The notes under the pieces are model-generated. The model did not search any database. It saw nothing but the letters and a program-made list of their open reading frames with translations, and was not told the origin of the DNA. Shown here in pieces: positions 47,423 through 56,364 of a stretch of DNA of 64,000 bases (position 1 is the stretch's first letter; each line of letters starts with the position of its first letter). The DNA lies in NCBI RefSeq assembly GCF_900116625.1, contig NZ_FPBE01000004.1, positions 162,035 through 226,034 on the forward strand, written 5' to 3'. The stretch comes from Idiomarina abyssalis. Lineage in GTDB: Bacteria > Pseudomonadota > Gammaproteobacteria > Enterobacterales > Alteromonadaceae. The position numbers were made by a program, and so were the translations under genes.

Positions 47423-50074
47423 CTACTTCTCTTGACGTTGCTTTATGCTGCAAAACCAATCATCCAAACATTTAATTTCTGCTTCTATATCAGCAGGAGT
47501 CGGTAAGCGTGGGTTAATATCGCCCGGTTGACTATGCAGAAGGTTCGAACACCGTCCGAAGGCATCTCGCATCTCATGACAATCCTGCTCTTCTAACACC
47601 GTAAGGCTAAGTAGCCCGCCCGTATTAACTTTCCTAGATAAACGTCTTATTACCGGTGCTACAGCCGCCTCAACCGCGCGCTCCCACGCCTCGCGTAACT
47701 GCACAGAGAACGAGCTCACTTCGACTCTCCACTTATCTTGTTCTCCCCGCGTATGGTGAATGCTTACGTTGGAAAGACGAGCACGCATCTGCTCAATAAC
47801 TTTTTTTATCGGTAACACATTGCCTGGCGGCTCACTGCTACAAAATCCGGCGGCATCTGCGCCCCGGCTTACGACTCTGTAGCCTATATCTATTTTTGCT
47901 CTGTCTCTCGTCTTCTGACAAGCTTCATCTAACAAAAGTAGGAATGATATATCGTGTGTAAAAACAATCACCTGCCGTGTCATGCTCTCAGCCGCTAACC
48001 TGTCGGCAACCCTGTCCTTATGGATATGATCCAGCGACGAAACTGGATCATCAAAAACTATTCCAGATTTTGTGTCTAGCGTTGAAAGTTCTGCTAAGAA
48101 AGCAGCAAGGGCAACGCAGCGATGCTCTCCTTCGCTAAGCACTTTGCCAATTGGGGCGTCCGGCTTATCTGCCATCCGAATATGAAAAAGGGGAACACCG
48201 GCTTTAGTCCTGGCGTGTTTCAGTTCAATAGAATGTTGCTCAGCTAGACCTAGCTGTTCAAGCTCCTCTGAGAATTGATCACACAAACGCTCAGTCACAA
48301 GTCTCGTTGCGAGTTCGGAGCTAAGCGTCGTCAGCTTGTTCGTTGCGGTTGCTCTCGAAGCTTTCCTTAGCGAAGCAATACTTTTCAGGCGTGAAATTTC
48401 TGCGAGCACATCGTCCTTAACTGTCTTTAACCAGTCCTTATCTTTCAATTGATTGCGTTCAAAAACTAGGGCTTCGTACTCAGGTGAACTCTTCTCCGAA
48501 AGAAGCGTATCTGCTCTGATTATCAAATCACGCGAATAGACATCAAGTTCTTCGCTTGGCGGGTTAACAGCAGGGAAAGTTACTTTGATGATTTCAGATT
48601 CTGAGCTTTTACGGACAGCACGGAGCCTACACAAATTAGATAATGCACACCGTTTAATACTTTGTGCAAGAGCTTCATTATTTATTACATCACGCAAGAA
48701 AACCCGCATTGCCCTTAAATCTCTTATTGATATACGATTCGCCCGCATTTCTCGCAATGCTTTTTGGTAAGCAGTTTTAGCTTCACTCTCGCGCTTCTTG
48801 CTCTCATCCAACACGAATGATTCAAAGCGGTCTAAACGATCCGACGCTTCCGAACTCAACTCTTGATGACATAAAACACAACGAGCTTCCTCACCAGTTA
48901 AAGGGAACTGCTTCTTAGGGTAGGCACTTTGATCTGAGTAAGCTCGCGCTGACTCCCAAAGATTCCTCCATACGTCCGACCCCACATCAGGAAGCGGCTC
49001 GTCAGCAAATAAACGTCCAGAGGCAACCGCCGCGGCCTCTTTTGCAGTAATGTAGTTTAGACGCAGTTGCTCTAATTCTGCGACTTTTTCGTCGCTTATG
49101 GCAGTTGCTAATTGTTTAAGTCGATCTCTTATCTCATCTATCTGACTTTTCTGGCTTTGTAACTGCTTAGCAACGCGAGCAGGGTCATTGGCAAGGTCCG
49201 CTGTAAGGGCTTTTAATCGAGACTCTTCAGCTTCAGATAGTCCGGATAATTCCTCCACCTTTGCAACTGGGGTTTTCGCATTCAAGCCAAATATTAACTT
49301 TCCTACGTCTGAGTCTCGGGAGCATTTAGGTGGCCTTAGAACGGCTGGGGTTTGCCTTTCGATCTCGTCGATATCACGCTCAAGTCTAGCTTTAATTGTT
49401 TTACATAAGTCAGCTAATGTTGCCATTATCCTCAATGGAAGTGGGGTATACGCTAATTCATTAGTAGATTCCACATGGATTGCAGCAGTATCACTATCAA
49501 ACACACTTATTGCTGATAACCGAGGATCAGTTTCATGCCCTTGTCGCCATATAGTCGAATGCCTCTGAGCTCCTGCATTGAATACTATCTGAGCCTCTGG
49601 AGTGGCTTTTTGATCTTCATAAACATTTGTGAGAACGGAGTCATTCTTAGGTAACCTGGCTCGGCAGGCTTGTTTGAGGATTCGCGCATATCCAGATTTT
49701 CCAGCCCCATTGTCACCATAAACAACAGTCAAGCCCGACGACTGAAATAATAAAGTTTCACCTGGCTGTAAAGCATTAACATTCTTTACGTTCTGGAGCC
49801 TTGTAAGAGCAATCTCAATAGTTGCTACTGCTGGATCACGTATGTGCTTGACGGAAATGGGTTCGCATTCTTTCTGCCCCTTACATATCGCCAGTAATTC
49901 ATCACAGTCGACATCGTTCAGCTTGTCCTTGCTGCAAAGCCGACGCAAGGCATCTCTTTGCCAAGTAGGCCAGTTTTCGGAGGCCACGACAATTTCTGAA
50001 AGAGCTTCGGTTTCTGACTTATCAACTTGTTCAGTACCTGCTTTTTTATTAGTCTCTAAAGAGGGCTCGCTCAT
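47423..50074 (-). CDS. Rad50-like AAA/ABC ATPase, PrrC/RloC-like candidate anticodon nuclease
   Basis: The 883-residue protein has Walker A GDNGAGKS (120-127), a coiled-coil insert (about 280-640) with a CVLC zinc-hook-like motif (399-402) and the ABC signature LSEGE (646-650). Walker B VFDDP (673-677) and the H-loop FTHD (705-708) follow. The C-terminal region has Arg794, Glu798 (REAWE) and His847 (NLLHS), spaced somewhat like the R...E...H triad of PrrC-type tRNA anticodon nucleases. RloC combines just such an ATPase, hook and nuclease. The start is supported by AGGAAG six bases upstream. It could instead be a structural ATPase without nuclease activity. Confidence 0.75.
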   Translation of the reverse strand: MSEPSLETNKKAGTEQVDKSETEALSEIVVASENWPTWQRDALRRLCSKDKLNDVDCDELLAICKGQKECEPISVKHIRDPAVATIEIALTRLQNVKNVNALQPGETLLFQSSGLTVVYGDNGAGKSGYARILKQACRARLPKNDSVLTNVYEDQKATPEAQIVFNAGAQRHSTIWRQGHETDPRLSAISVFDSDTAAIHVESTNELAYTPLPLRIMATLADLCKTIKARLERDIDEIERQTPAVLRPPKCSRDSDVGKLIFGLNAKTPVAKVEELSGLSEAEESRLKALTADLANDPARVAKQLQSQKSQIDEIRDRLKQLATAISDEKVAELEQLRLNYITAKEAAAVASGRLFADEPLPDVGSDVWRNLWESARAYSDQSAYPKKQFPLTGEEARCVLCHQELSSEASDRLDRFESFVLDESKKRESEAKTAYQKALREMRANRISIRDLRAMRVFLRDVINNEALAQSIKRCALSNLCRLRAVRKSSESEIIKVTFPAVNPPSEELDVYSRDLIIRADTLLSEKSSPEYEALVFERNQLKDKDWLKTVKDDVLAEISRLKSIASLRKASRATATNKLTTLSSELATRLVTERLCDQFSEELEQLGLAEQHSIELKHARTKAGVPLFHIRMADKPDAPIGKVLSEGEHRCVALAAFLAELSTLDTKSGIVFDDPVSSLDHIHKDRVADRLAAESMTRQVIVFTHDISFLLLLDEACQKTRDRAKIDIGYRVVSRGADAAGFCSSEPPGNVLPIKKVIEQMRARLSNVSIHHTRGEQDKWRVEVSSFSVQLREAWERAVEAAVAPVIRRLSRKVNTGGLLSLTVLEEQDCHEMRDAFGRCSNLLHSQPGDINPRLPTPADIEAEIKCLDDWFCSIKQRQEK

Positions 50075-50251
50075 ACAGTTCTTCCTGAAATGTGTTTAAA
50101 TTCCCTTTACATCGCTTTATCAAGAGACGCCAAAGAGGCAAAGTTTTTGTAGACTAGATTTATAAATTGTTCATTTAGTAAACTATCAAACTTACAGGGC
50201 ACTGTCACTTCTACCCACGGCTCAGCTCCAGAGGTACGAATCATTTAAAAG

Positions 50252-50279
50252 TTGATCTATAGGTAAAATCATATATAGT
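50252..50279 (+). promoter_or_regulatory. Putative promoter of the ribbon-helix-helix gene
   Basis: TTGATC (50252-50257) and TATAGT (50274-50279) are 16 bases apart. The -10 lies within the palindrome at 50267-50292, so a bound protein would block RNA polymerase. Confidence 0.55.
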
Positions 50280-50292
50280 TCCATATATGATT
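50267..50292. promoter_or_regulatory. Palindromic operator candidate
   Basis: The ten-base arms AATCATATAT (50267-50276) and ATATATGATT (50283-50292) are perfectly inverted around AGTTCC. The site ends 17 bases before the ATG at 50310 and overlaps the putative -10. Ribbon-helix-helix proteins often bind such sites upstream of their own genes. Confidence 0.6.
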
Positions 50293-50309
50293 AACCTGAT
50301 GGATGCGTT

Positions 50310-50939
50310 ATGCCGACTAATATTACCTTGTCCGATGAGATTTATCGACGTCTAGAGCAACTAGCTGTAGGGTTTGATACGCCTGAGCGCGTTATCGAGC
50401 GATTACTTGATGATGCTGGCAACGTGAGTATCGGAGCTGCGATATCTAAACCTTATTTAAGTTTTGTGCCAGACGAAATAACATTCAAAAATGAATTAAT
50501 TAAGCACAAGAAAGCACAGATTGTGTTACACATGAACAACGGTGCGCGTGACGTGCTCCATTGGAACGCATCCAGATTCCAGCCGCGATCAAACCTAAGA
50601 GCCAACCTGTGGTCAGGAACACTCAGAAACTGGAAAGAGAAAGGAATAGTGTCCGCTGAATTATCAATTCTTCCGAAAGGCGACCGTCATGCCGGTGACA
50701 ACACTAATTTATTGGTTGAGCTTAGCGAAGAACTGAAGTGGACTTTTGATGAGGTTGCGCGTTATTTCGAAGAAATTGAGATCATTCGAAGTGACGACGA
50801 CCTCCCTTACTACCGTTTAGTCACTTTCAGTGAAGAAACGCCGGATTCGTTGAAAGAGATTGGCGGACTCAACGATTTATACGAGCGCCACTTGGATATC
50901 GGCAGTGAATACGATCCCGATGACTACCATGATCACTAG
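50310..50939 (+). CDS. Uncharacterised protein with ribbon-helix-helix-like N-terminus
   Basis: The 209-residue protein begins NITLSDEIYRRLEQLAVG and continues with TPERVIERLLDD, the strand-helix-helix pattern of small DNA-binding ribbon-helix-helix proteins. The rest (about 45-209) is acidic and unassigned, with a basic-aromatic patch VLHWNASRFQPRSNLRANLW. It is the only plus-strand gene of the island and is divergent from the ATPase gene. With a palindrome over its promoter, it is probably an autoregulator that may also control the ATPase-helicase operon. The function of the C-terminal part is unknown. Confidence 0.7.
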   Translation: MPTNITLSDEIYRRLEQLAVGFDTPERVIERLLDDAGNVSIGAAISKPYLSFVPDEITFKNELIKHKKAQIVLHMNNGARDVLHWNASRFQPRSNLRANLWSGTLRNWKEKGIVSAELSILPKGDRHAGDNTNLLVELSEELKWTFDEVARYFEEIEIIRSDDDLPYYRLVTFSEETPDSLKEIGGLNDLYERHLDIGSEYDPDDYHDH

Positions 50940-51115
50940 GTGATCGGCATAATAGCTCATCCTGGGCTTTCGGAAAACATGTCAAAATAACCAAGTATTT
51001 AATTGCTATTGATGTGACCAAGAGTCGTATTGATCACTGTTCACCACTTGATAATTTTAGTCCAGAGTTCAGAGGATGGGTGGGCTGCGGCCATTTACCC
51101 CCAATTGTTCCTTTT

Positions 51116-51541
51116 CTAGCGCTTCTGTTGATCAGAACGCTCACGATCTATTTCAGGCAACGGCTGATTTAAATGTCTCTCGTCGATACCGTGCTTATAT
51201 GCGTTGTACTGCCAGACTGTAAACATCTGCTGAAATTTTCTGTTCTTCTCTTTCAGCTCAGCAATCTCAGCTTCAAGATGGCTAATACGGTCTCCAGCTG
51301 ACTTGAGGCTGGCTGGACGCCGCTCTACAGGAGCCTTACCCTTCAGGCTATCTTTCCTAGCTTTATAAGCCTCTACGATTGCTGGGTGTGCATTTAATGA
51401 CTGCCTCGTTGGAACCTTCCCAATCAGTGGGCCCGCAGCTTCGCAAATTGCGGTCCATGTCAGTTTGTAGTCCTGCCAGCCTCGAATCAAGCTAACGATC
51501 GCGTGAATATCTTTGGTGTTTAAATGCTTAGCCAAACCCAC
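51116..51541 (-). CDS. Small coiled-coil accessory protein of the recombinase module (TnpC/Srap-like)
   Basis: The product is 141 residues if translation starts at GTG 51541; TTG 51535 is also possible and is better spaced from AGGGGG. It has an N-terminal helical domain (LTWTAICEAAGPLIGKVPTR) and a coiled coil around residues 84-105 (RISHLEAEIAELKEKNRKF). A small protein after three recombinase-type genes matches TnpC of Tn554 and the auxiliary protein of strand-biased circularizing elements in position and type. It overlaps the end of the preceding recombinase by 8-14 bases. Confidence 0.7.
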   Translation of the reverse strand: MGLAKHLNTKDIHAIVSLIRGWQDYKLTWTAICEAAGPLIGKVPTRQSLNAHPAIVEAYKARKDSLKGKAPVERRPASLKSAGDRISHLEAEIAELKEKNRKFQQMFTVWQYNAYKHGIDERHLNQPLPEIDRERSDQQKR

Positions 51542-53558
51542 CCCCTAGCAAAGACGTTAAATCATCCAGCATTTTAGCTTCATCACTTCCCGATCCCAGC
51601 TCTTTCGAAGCGTTTAATGACTTCTTCTCAGACACTCGACGCAGTTGGCTAAAGTCGTTCCCCTTTAATTTGACTTGCGCACCGTCTTCTATGGCAGGGT
51701 TTTCCAATATCGCAATTAACTCTTTTAACCGGGCAATAGTTTTTTCTTGACTGGTGTACCATCGGTCTGAGCCCTTATCGCCGTCAGCAATTGAACCTTC
51801 AGCCTTCGCTAATAAGTTTTGAGTTCTAATAAGCCTCTTGCGCAACCGCTTAAGCTTCTCATCTTCCCCTTTAACGCACACTTGCTCTGTACAATTTATG
51901 CAGTCTCGAAACTTTTCACAGGGGCTCATTGTGTAATCATGCACGCAATATCCATACTCCGTCACATGAGCAGCAGCGTGCTCTAGCGTATTAAACTCTT
52001 GTGAAGTGACAGGCAGATGTTTTTTCACGTCACCAACGGGCCCAAACATGGGCTTCGATGTATCAAGCTTTTCAGCCATCGATACAAGCTCATATTCAGA
52101 CATATGGTTGTAGGTTCGATTTTGTTTAACGTCAGCTCGCCCGGACCACTTCGCGATTTCTAAGTTAGAAAGGCCGCCTCGCTGAGAAATGGTATTAAGC
52201 AGATGCCGTGCTTGATGCGATGTTATTTTGAGCTTCTCACCGTGTTGCCCTAAGTACCCATGGCGCGCGAAAATGTAATCGTGATTTCCTTTTAAAGACT
52301 CGCGTGGCGATAAGTCGTTATTAAAAAACGTTCCGTCAGGCCTATGAAGCTCAACGGGAGAACGAGTTCGCGTTTTATGGAGCTGGTTGCTGCACATCGC
52401 AAAAAGCGCTTCGCTAAACTTGATTCCTTTATCTTTATCGAACCATGGAAAACCCTCTGGCATTCGATTCATAACGTGCTGCCAAAGACTGTTCAGGGTA
52501 TGAACCCCGTCCGCTGTTTCAAGCTTTCTGTTATTTAAACTTGTCCGGCAAGCCTGAACTGTATTCGATGCAAACCCTAGCGCCTGGCATGCCTGCTTCA
52601 TCGTTAACGGTTCATCATCAGCAACATCGGGACAGTTGTCATGCCGATAAAAATAGCCAGGATGTTTTTCTATCCATCGTGCGACTTTCCTTGCATCCGC
52701 AGAGAGTCGCCTTGCTCTTTCGACAGCAGTCTTGGCAACGCTCACCATTGCCGTCGGAATCCACTTGATGTCACCTTCAAACCCTTTCCCCGCATAGAAA
52801 CGCCATCCGTAACGTTCAATACCGTTCCTATCTTTTTCGACTACTTCACAATCCACCGGCAATGCCAACACTTCGGAAATTCGCGATGGGGCAGACATCA
52901 GCATTACGAATACCGACGTCGTGAAAATATCTCGGCCGTCATCTGGGTTGTTGGCAAATATCTCAGCTAATGCATTGAGTGCCGCTTCATCTGGCAGCTT
53001 TTTTTCACGTAAGTCTTTAGCTTGCTTCCCGGTTTTAACTGTGTCATGGGGTCTCTGAATCGGGTTACGCCAATCATGCAGTCGAGCATTAATCAAATGG
53101 TTTTCTGAGAGAAACTTGGCAAGTCGTGCTAGCTCACGGCCACAGTGATACGCAGCAGTTTTGGAGTAGTGTTTTCTGCTTAACACAGCAGCTTCGTCCA
53201 ACACAACCACCGAAACACCCTCAATACGTGCACTCTGATTTACTTGAAGTAGCGCGGCTTCAATAGCCCGGAGAGCTTTCAGTTCATTTTTCGTGCCCGT
53301 TGGGCTATGTCCCTGCTGATAGCGGAAATAAGCCTTTGCAAAATCGATAAACTCATTGTCCATTAGCTGATCTTGTTGTGGCTTGCGCGTAGTGACACCA
53401 AGTTTTGAAAACACTCCAACTTTTGGCCATACCGCCGCCTCCCAATCGAGCGAATCGCCAAAAACCGTTAGCTCGTTACGGCATTTCGAAATAAATGCCG
53501 CCAAGTTACTTTCCGCATCAACGACTGATTTAGGTTTAAAGTGGAAAATATCAGCCAT
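51528..53558 (-). CDS. Large tyrosine recombinase of the module (IntB/TnpB-like)
   Basis: This 676-residue site-specific recombinase has a C-terminal catalytic domain with Arg in APSRISEVL, HQAR in TSHQARHLLNT, Trp in KWSGRAD and the nucleophile Tyr in NRTYNHMS, so it should be active. A Cys-rich segment follows (CVHDYTMSPCEKFRDCINC), as in TnpB-type proteins. The start at 53558 has AGGAAG six bases upstream and overlaps the previous gene by eight bases; an ATG 11 codons upstream is less likely. Confidence 0.85.
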   Translation of the reverse strand: MADIFHFKPKSVVDAESNLAAFISKCRNELTVFGDSLDWEAAVWPKVGVFSKLGVTTRKPQQDQLMDNEFIDFAKAYFRYQQGHSPTGTKNELKALRAIEAALLQVNQSARIEGVSVVVLDEAAVLSRKHYSKTAAYHCGRELARLAKFLSENHLINARLHDWRNPIQRPHDTVKTGKQAKDLREKKLPDEAALNALAEIFANNPDDGRDIFTTSVFVMLMSAPSRISEVLALPVDCEVVEKDRNGIERYGWRFYAGKGFEGDIKWIPTAMVSVAKTAVERARRLSADARKVARWIEKHPGYFYRHDNCPDVADDEPLTMKQACQALGFASNTVQACRTSLNNRKLETADGVHTLNSLWQHVMNRMPEGFPWFDKDKGIKFSEALFAMCSNQLHKTRTRSPVELHRPDGTFFNNDLSPRESLKGNHDYIFARHGYLGQHGEKLKITSHQARHLLNTISQRGGLSNLEIAKWSGRADVKQNRTYNHMSEYELVSMAEKLDTSKPMFGPVGDVKKHLPVTSQEFNTLEHAAAHVTEYGYCVHDYTMSPCEKFRDCINCTEQVCVKGEDEKLKRLRKRLIRTQNLLAKAEGSIADGDKGSDRWYTSQEKTIARLKELIAILENPAIEDGAQVKLKGNDFSQLRRVSEKKSLNASKELGSGSDEAKMLDDLTSLLGGGFG

Positions 53559-55107
53559 TGGAGTCTTCCTCTTGTTTATCAAGCTCAGCACGTCTCAGCT
53601 TACAACGCTGAATGACATCAGCCACCGCGATAATGCTTCGGTCAAGAATTGAAGCAACTTGGATATCACCGGTTAAGTTTTTAATCCTTTCACGCTCTTT
53701 AATTAAGTCTTGGTAAACTTCTTCATGTGGACCATCTAACCAGGGCTGAAAGTGCACACAGGTGTAGCAGGGGATGGGCACATTCGCACCACAAAAGCCA
53801 TATTCACCGCAATTGCCTATTCCAGTACCTTCTTCTGTTCTCAAGCGGCTTGTCGGGTCATTGCCACGCACCGCATCTTTCTCAGAATCAACCAAAACAC
53901 CTGCAAAAGCTTGGGCGTAAGGTGCAAGTTGGAAACCGACAGCTTCATCTAACCTTTCGACGTGCTCAGGAATATTCTTGACATATACCCCCGCATTTTG
54001 CGTATCGCTGTGATCCAGTAGTTCCGCTATCACAAGCTCTCCAAAACCTTCCCGTGCGGCTCTTGTTGCTGTGGTATATCGAAACCGTCGCGAACTTAAA
54101 AACAACTGTTCTCCTGTTCTTTCTGATTTGACTCCAGCAGCACCAGCAACAAATTGAATGGTATCTGTGACTGCGGCGGAGGCTATTTGCAACTTGTCAC
54201 CATTCACCAACTCACGGAATTGCTGCCGCGACACAATCGAATGCATAACCCGAAGATCAGGAAATAATGGTATTTGTTGACGCTCAACTTCATCCAATTT
54301 GCAATCAAGCGATTTCTCAAAAAGGTTTATCGAACTTTTTGCCTGCGCCATAGCAATAGCCCACAATTCCTGAGTAATTGCAAAAGGCTTAAACTGGGTT
54401 CTGAATCCATCCCCTTGCTTCCCTCGGGGAACATTCAGGATATAAAACGGCTCGTCTTTATTGTTCTTTCCGCAAAGGACGTCCATGACCCGCAATTGAG
54501 ATATTTGAATTGGGCGTCGTCCTGTATTGCTAGTGCAAAGTGCGATTGCAAGCTCACTGAGAGATATTAAGTCTTTCTCGTAAGCACTGACTGCACCTTC
54601 ATTAAATGCAGTAAGTTCAATATCGGTTAATGGCCCTTGAGTAGGATGTTTTCTCTTAACCGCATCCCCTTTACGATTTCCTTTGATTCTCCAACCGTCA
54701 AGTAACCTTATTACGTCTTCGCTGACGCCACTGTAACCTAATTTATTCCAACGCCTTAAAAAACCTCGAATGACCCCGAGGTACCACTCCGTAGACGCAG
54801 TCAAAGATGCTCGATAATTAATTAGCGCAGTTTCATTTATTGTCTCAGCCTCAGTAAACCTCAGCATGTGCTGAAGACGCTCAATGACATTTTTAGTGTG
54901 GCTTGATGATAAGTTTGAAGCGTAGAACGCCAACACATGGAGGCATCCGGCGAGAGTGTCAGGTGATAAATACCGATGAAGCTCTCTAAGCTGTACTGTG
55001 ATGTTTTTATCAAGAACCCAAGTGGTATCATACAAACCGAATGAATACCCGTTCGCCCTAGACTTGAAAATAAGCGGCTGATCAACATCGAGCTGACTAC
55101 TTCTCAT
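53551..55107 (-). CDS. Tyrosine-recombinase-fold protein with altered active site (Tfp-like)
   Basis: The 518-residue protein has the recombinase fold, with box I Arg in NTGRRPIQIS, a His in LLDHSD and a Tyr in NAGVYVKN. At box II the usual His-x-x-Arg reads R-R-F-R (LSSRRFRYTTAT), so the first catalytic His is replaced. It may act as a structural or DNA-binding partner rather than cut DNA itself. Cysteines near the C-terminus (CGEYGFCGANVPIPCYTC) resemble those of the next protein. It starts inside the end of the first recombinase, with AGGGG seven bases upstream. Confidence 0.8.
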   Translation of the reverse strand: MRSSQLDVDQPLIFKSRANGYSFGLYDTTWVLDKNITVQLRELHRYLSPDTLAGCLHVLAFYASNLSSSHTKNVIERLQHMLRFTEAETINETALINYRASLTASTEWYLGVIRGFLRRWNKLGYSGVSEDVIRLLDGWRIKGNRKGDAVKRKHPTQGPLTDIELTAFNEGAVSAYEKDLISLSELAIALCTSNTGRRPIQISQLRVMDVLCGKNNKDEPFYILNVPRGKQGDGFRTQFKPFAITQELWAIAMAQAKSSINLFEKSLDCKLDEVERQQIPLFPDLRVMHSIVSRQQFRELVNGDKLQIASAAVTDTIQFVAGAAGVKSERTGEQLFLSSRRFRYTTATRAAREGFGELVIAELLDHSDTQNAGVYVKNIPEHVERLDEAVGFQLAPYAQAFAGVLVDSEKDAVRGNDPTSRLRTEEGTGIGNCGEYGFCGANVPIPCYTCVHFQPWLDGPHEEVYQDLIKERERIKNLTGDIQVASILDRSIIAVADVIQRCKLRRAELDKQEEDSNG

Positions 55108-56350
55108 TGCTTAACCCCTGTGGAAGCCTAGTGCCATTGGTTGCCTGCAATGCAAGCCCTGCTTCTTTGGCTTGTTGTTTTACAAATCGACGATTGTAAT
55201 ATTCTGCTGAGCCGGAGCCGGGCTTCCAACCCATTAAGTAAGATCGTAACTGTGCTTGACGCTCTTCACTTAAAGGACTTTCACTTGAGTCCATTTGCTC
55301 TGAGAAGTCAAAGTTCCAACTATGGCGCAGCATGTGACCTGTGAGCGCATATAGAATCGGAGAAAGAGTTTTAATTTGATTTATAATTTTAAAATACCCT
55401 GACTTTGACAGGGGCTGACCGACTGTTGGTCCTGACTTGTGCGTTACAAAAAGGAAGTCATTCTTTCTGGCATTTTGTACCCGGCGTCGGTCCTTGTTGA
55501 TGTATTCATGTAGCTCATGAGAAAGTACATCCCCAATCGGTAGAGTGCGCTCTAACGTTTTAGTGTTTGGCTCCAAACCCCGCGGATCATCTTCTTCATC
55601 CGCTCTTCTCACAATTTTTATCTGATTATTGTGGAAGTTTATATCCGGGATTCTGATGTTCAGAAGTTCCCCTCCTCGAATCCCCAAATAATACAACATG
55701 GAAATTATGAGCCTGTTTCGACGCTGCACTTCTTTGCCAAACGGATTTATCGGAGAGTCAAGTTTTAAGGAGTCAAAAAGCAAATCGAGCTGCTCTTCGC
55801 TTAGCGAGCGATCTCGATCCTCATTCCTTCTTTTCCTCTCTGGGCGTCGTGCAGTTATCTGCGACTCTATTGCTTTAATTCGTTCAGAAGCTTGTGAATC
55901 AGGACTCTGGAAAAGTTGCCCAGCGAGCCATTTCAAATATTTTGCGCTGTTGGTAAGTCTCATATAATGGGTACCACTATCAACAGAGCCTTCTAACTCC
56001 TCAAGCTCATCCAGCGTAAACATAGAATCCACAGGCTCCTCTTTCGGGGCACGCCGAAACTTTCGCTGCATATAATCGCTCAAAGCATCAACTTCATGGG
56101 GGCTAAGAAATCGTCTAGTCAAGATTCTTTCTTGAATATCTATTTGACGACGCTCAAAGAATCGAAGAAGAACAACTAGCGAGCCCGCAGTCGCCAGTAT
56201 TGTTGAAGAAGCGCGTGATCTATTACGCACTTGAGTGGTCAAATAAAGGTTAGGGTAAAACTCTGGGAGTCCAGTAGTAAGATTTATAACGTGGCAATAC
56301 CGCTCACCGCTATCCATCTTAAAGGTAGTCGTACCAAAATCATTGCTCAT
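55097..56350 (-). CDS. Tyrosine recombinase at the element end (IntA/TnpA-like)
   Basis: This 417-residue integrase is the first gene of the module. The catalytic domain has Arg in LGIRGGELLNI, HMLRH (His-x-x-Arg), Trp in MGWKPG and nucleophile Tyr in AEYYNRRF, a full set. ATG 56350 is chosen over an in-frame TTG four codons upstream because the latter has no ribosome binding site. A good promoter lies between two AAGTGTAAAA repeats, 30-60 bases upstream, close to the ssb terminator and the presumed right end. Confidence 0.87.
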   Translation of the reverse strand: MSNDFGTTTFKMDSGERYCHVINLTTGLPEFYPNLYLTTQVRNRSRASSTILATAGSLVVLLRFFERRQIDIQERILTRRFLSPHEVDALSDYMQRKFRRAPKEEPVDSMFTLDELEELEGSVDSGTHYMRLTNSAKYLKWLAGQLFQSPDSQASERIKAIESQITARRPERKRRNEDRDRSLSEEQLDLLFDSLKLDSPINPFGKEVQRRNRLIISMLYYLGIRGGELLNIRIPDINFHNNQIKIVRRADEEDDPRGLEPNTKTLERTLPIGDVLSHELHEYINKDRRRVQNARKNDFLFVTHKSGPTVGQPLSKSGYFKIINQIKTLSPILYALTGHMLRHSWNFDFSEQMDSSESPLSEERQAQLRSYLMGWKPGSGSAEYYNRRFVKQQAKEAGLALQATNGTRLPQGLSNEK

Positions 56351-56364
56351 AAGCACACCCAAAA

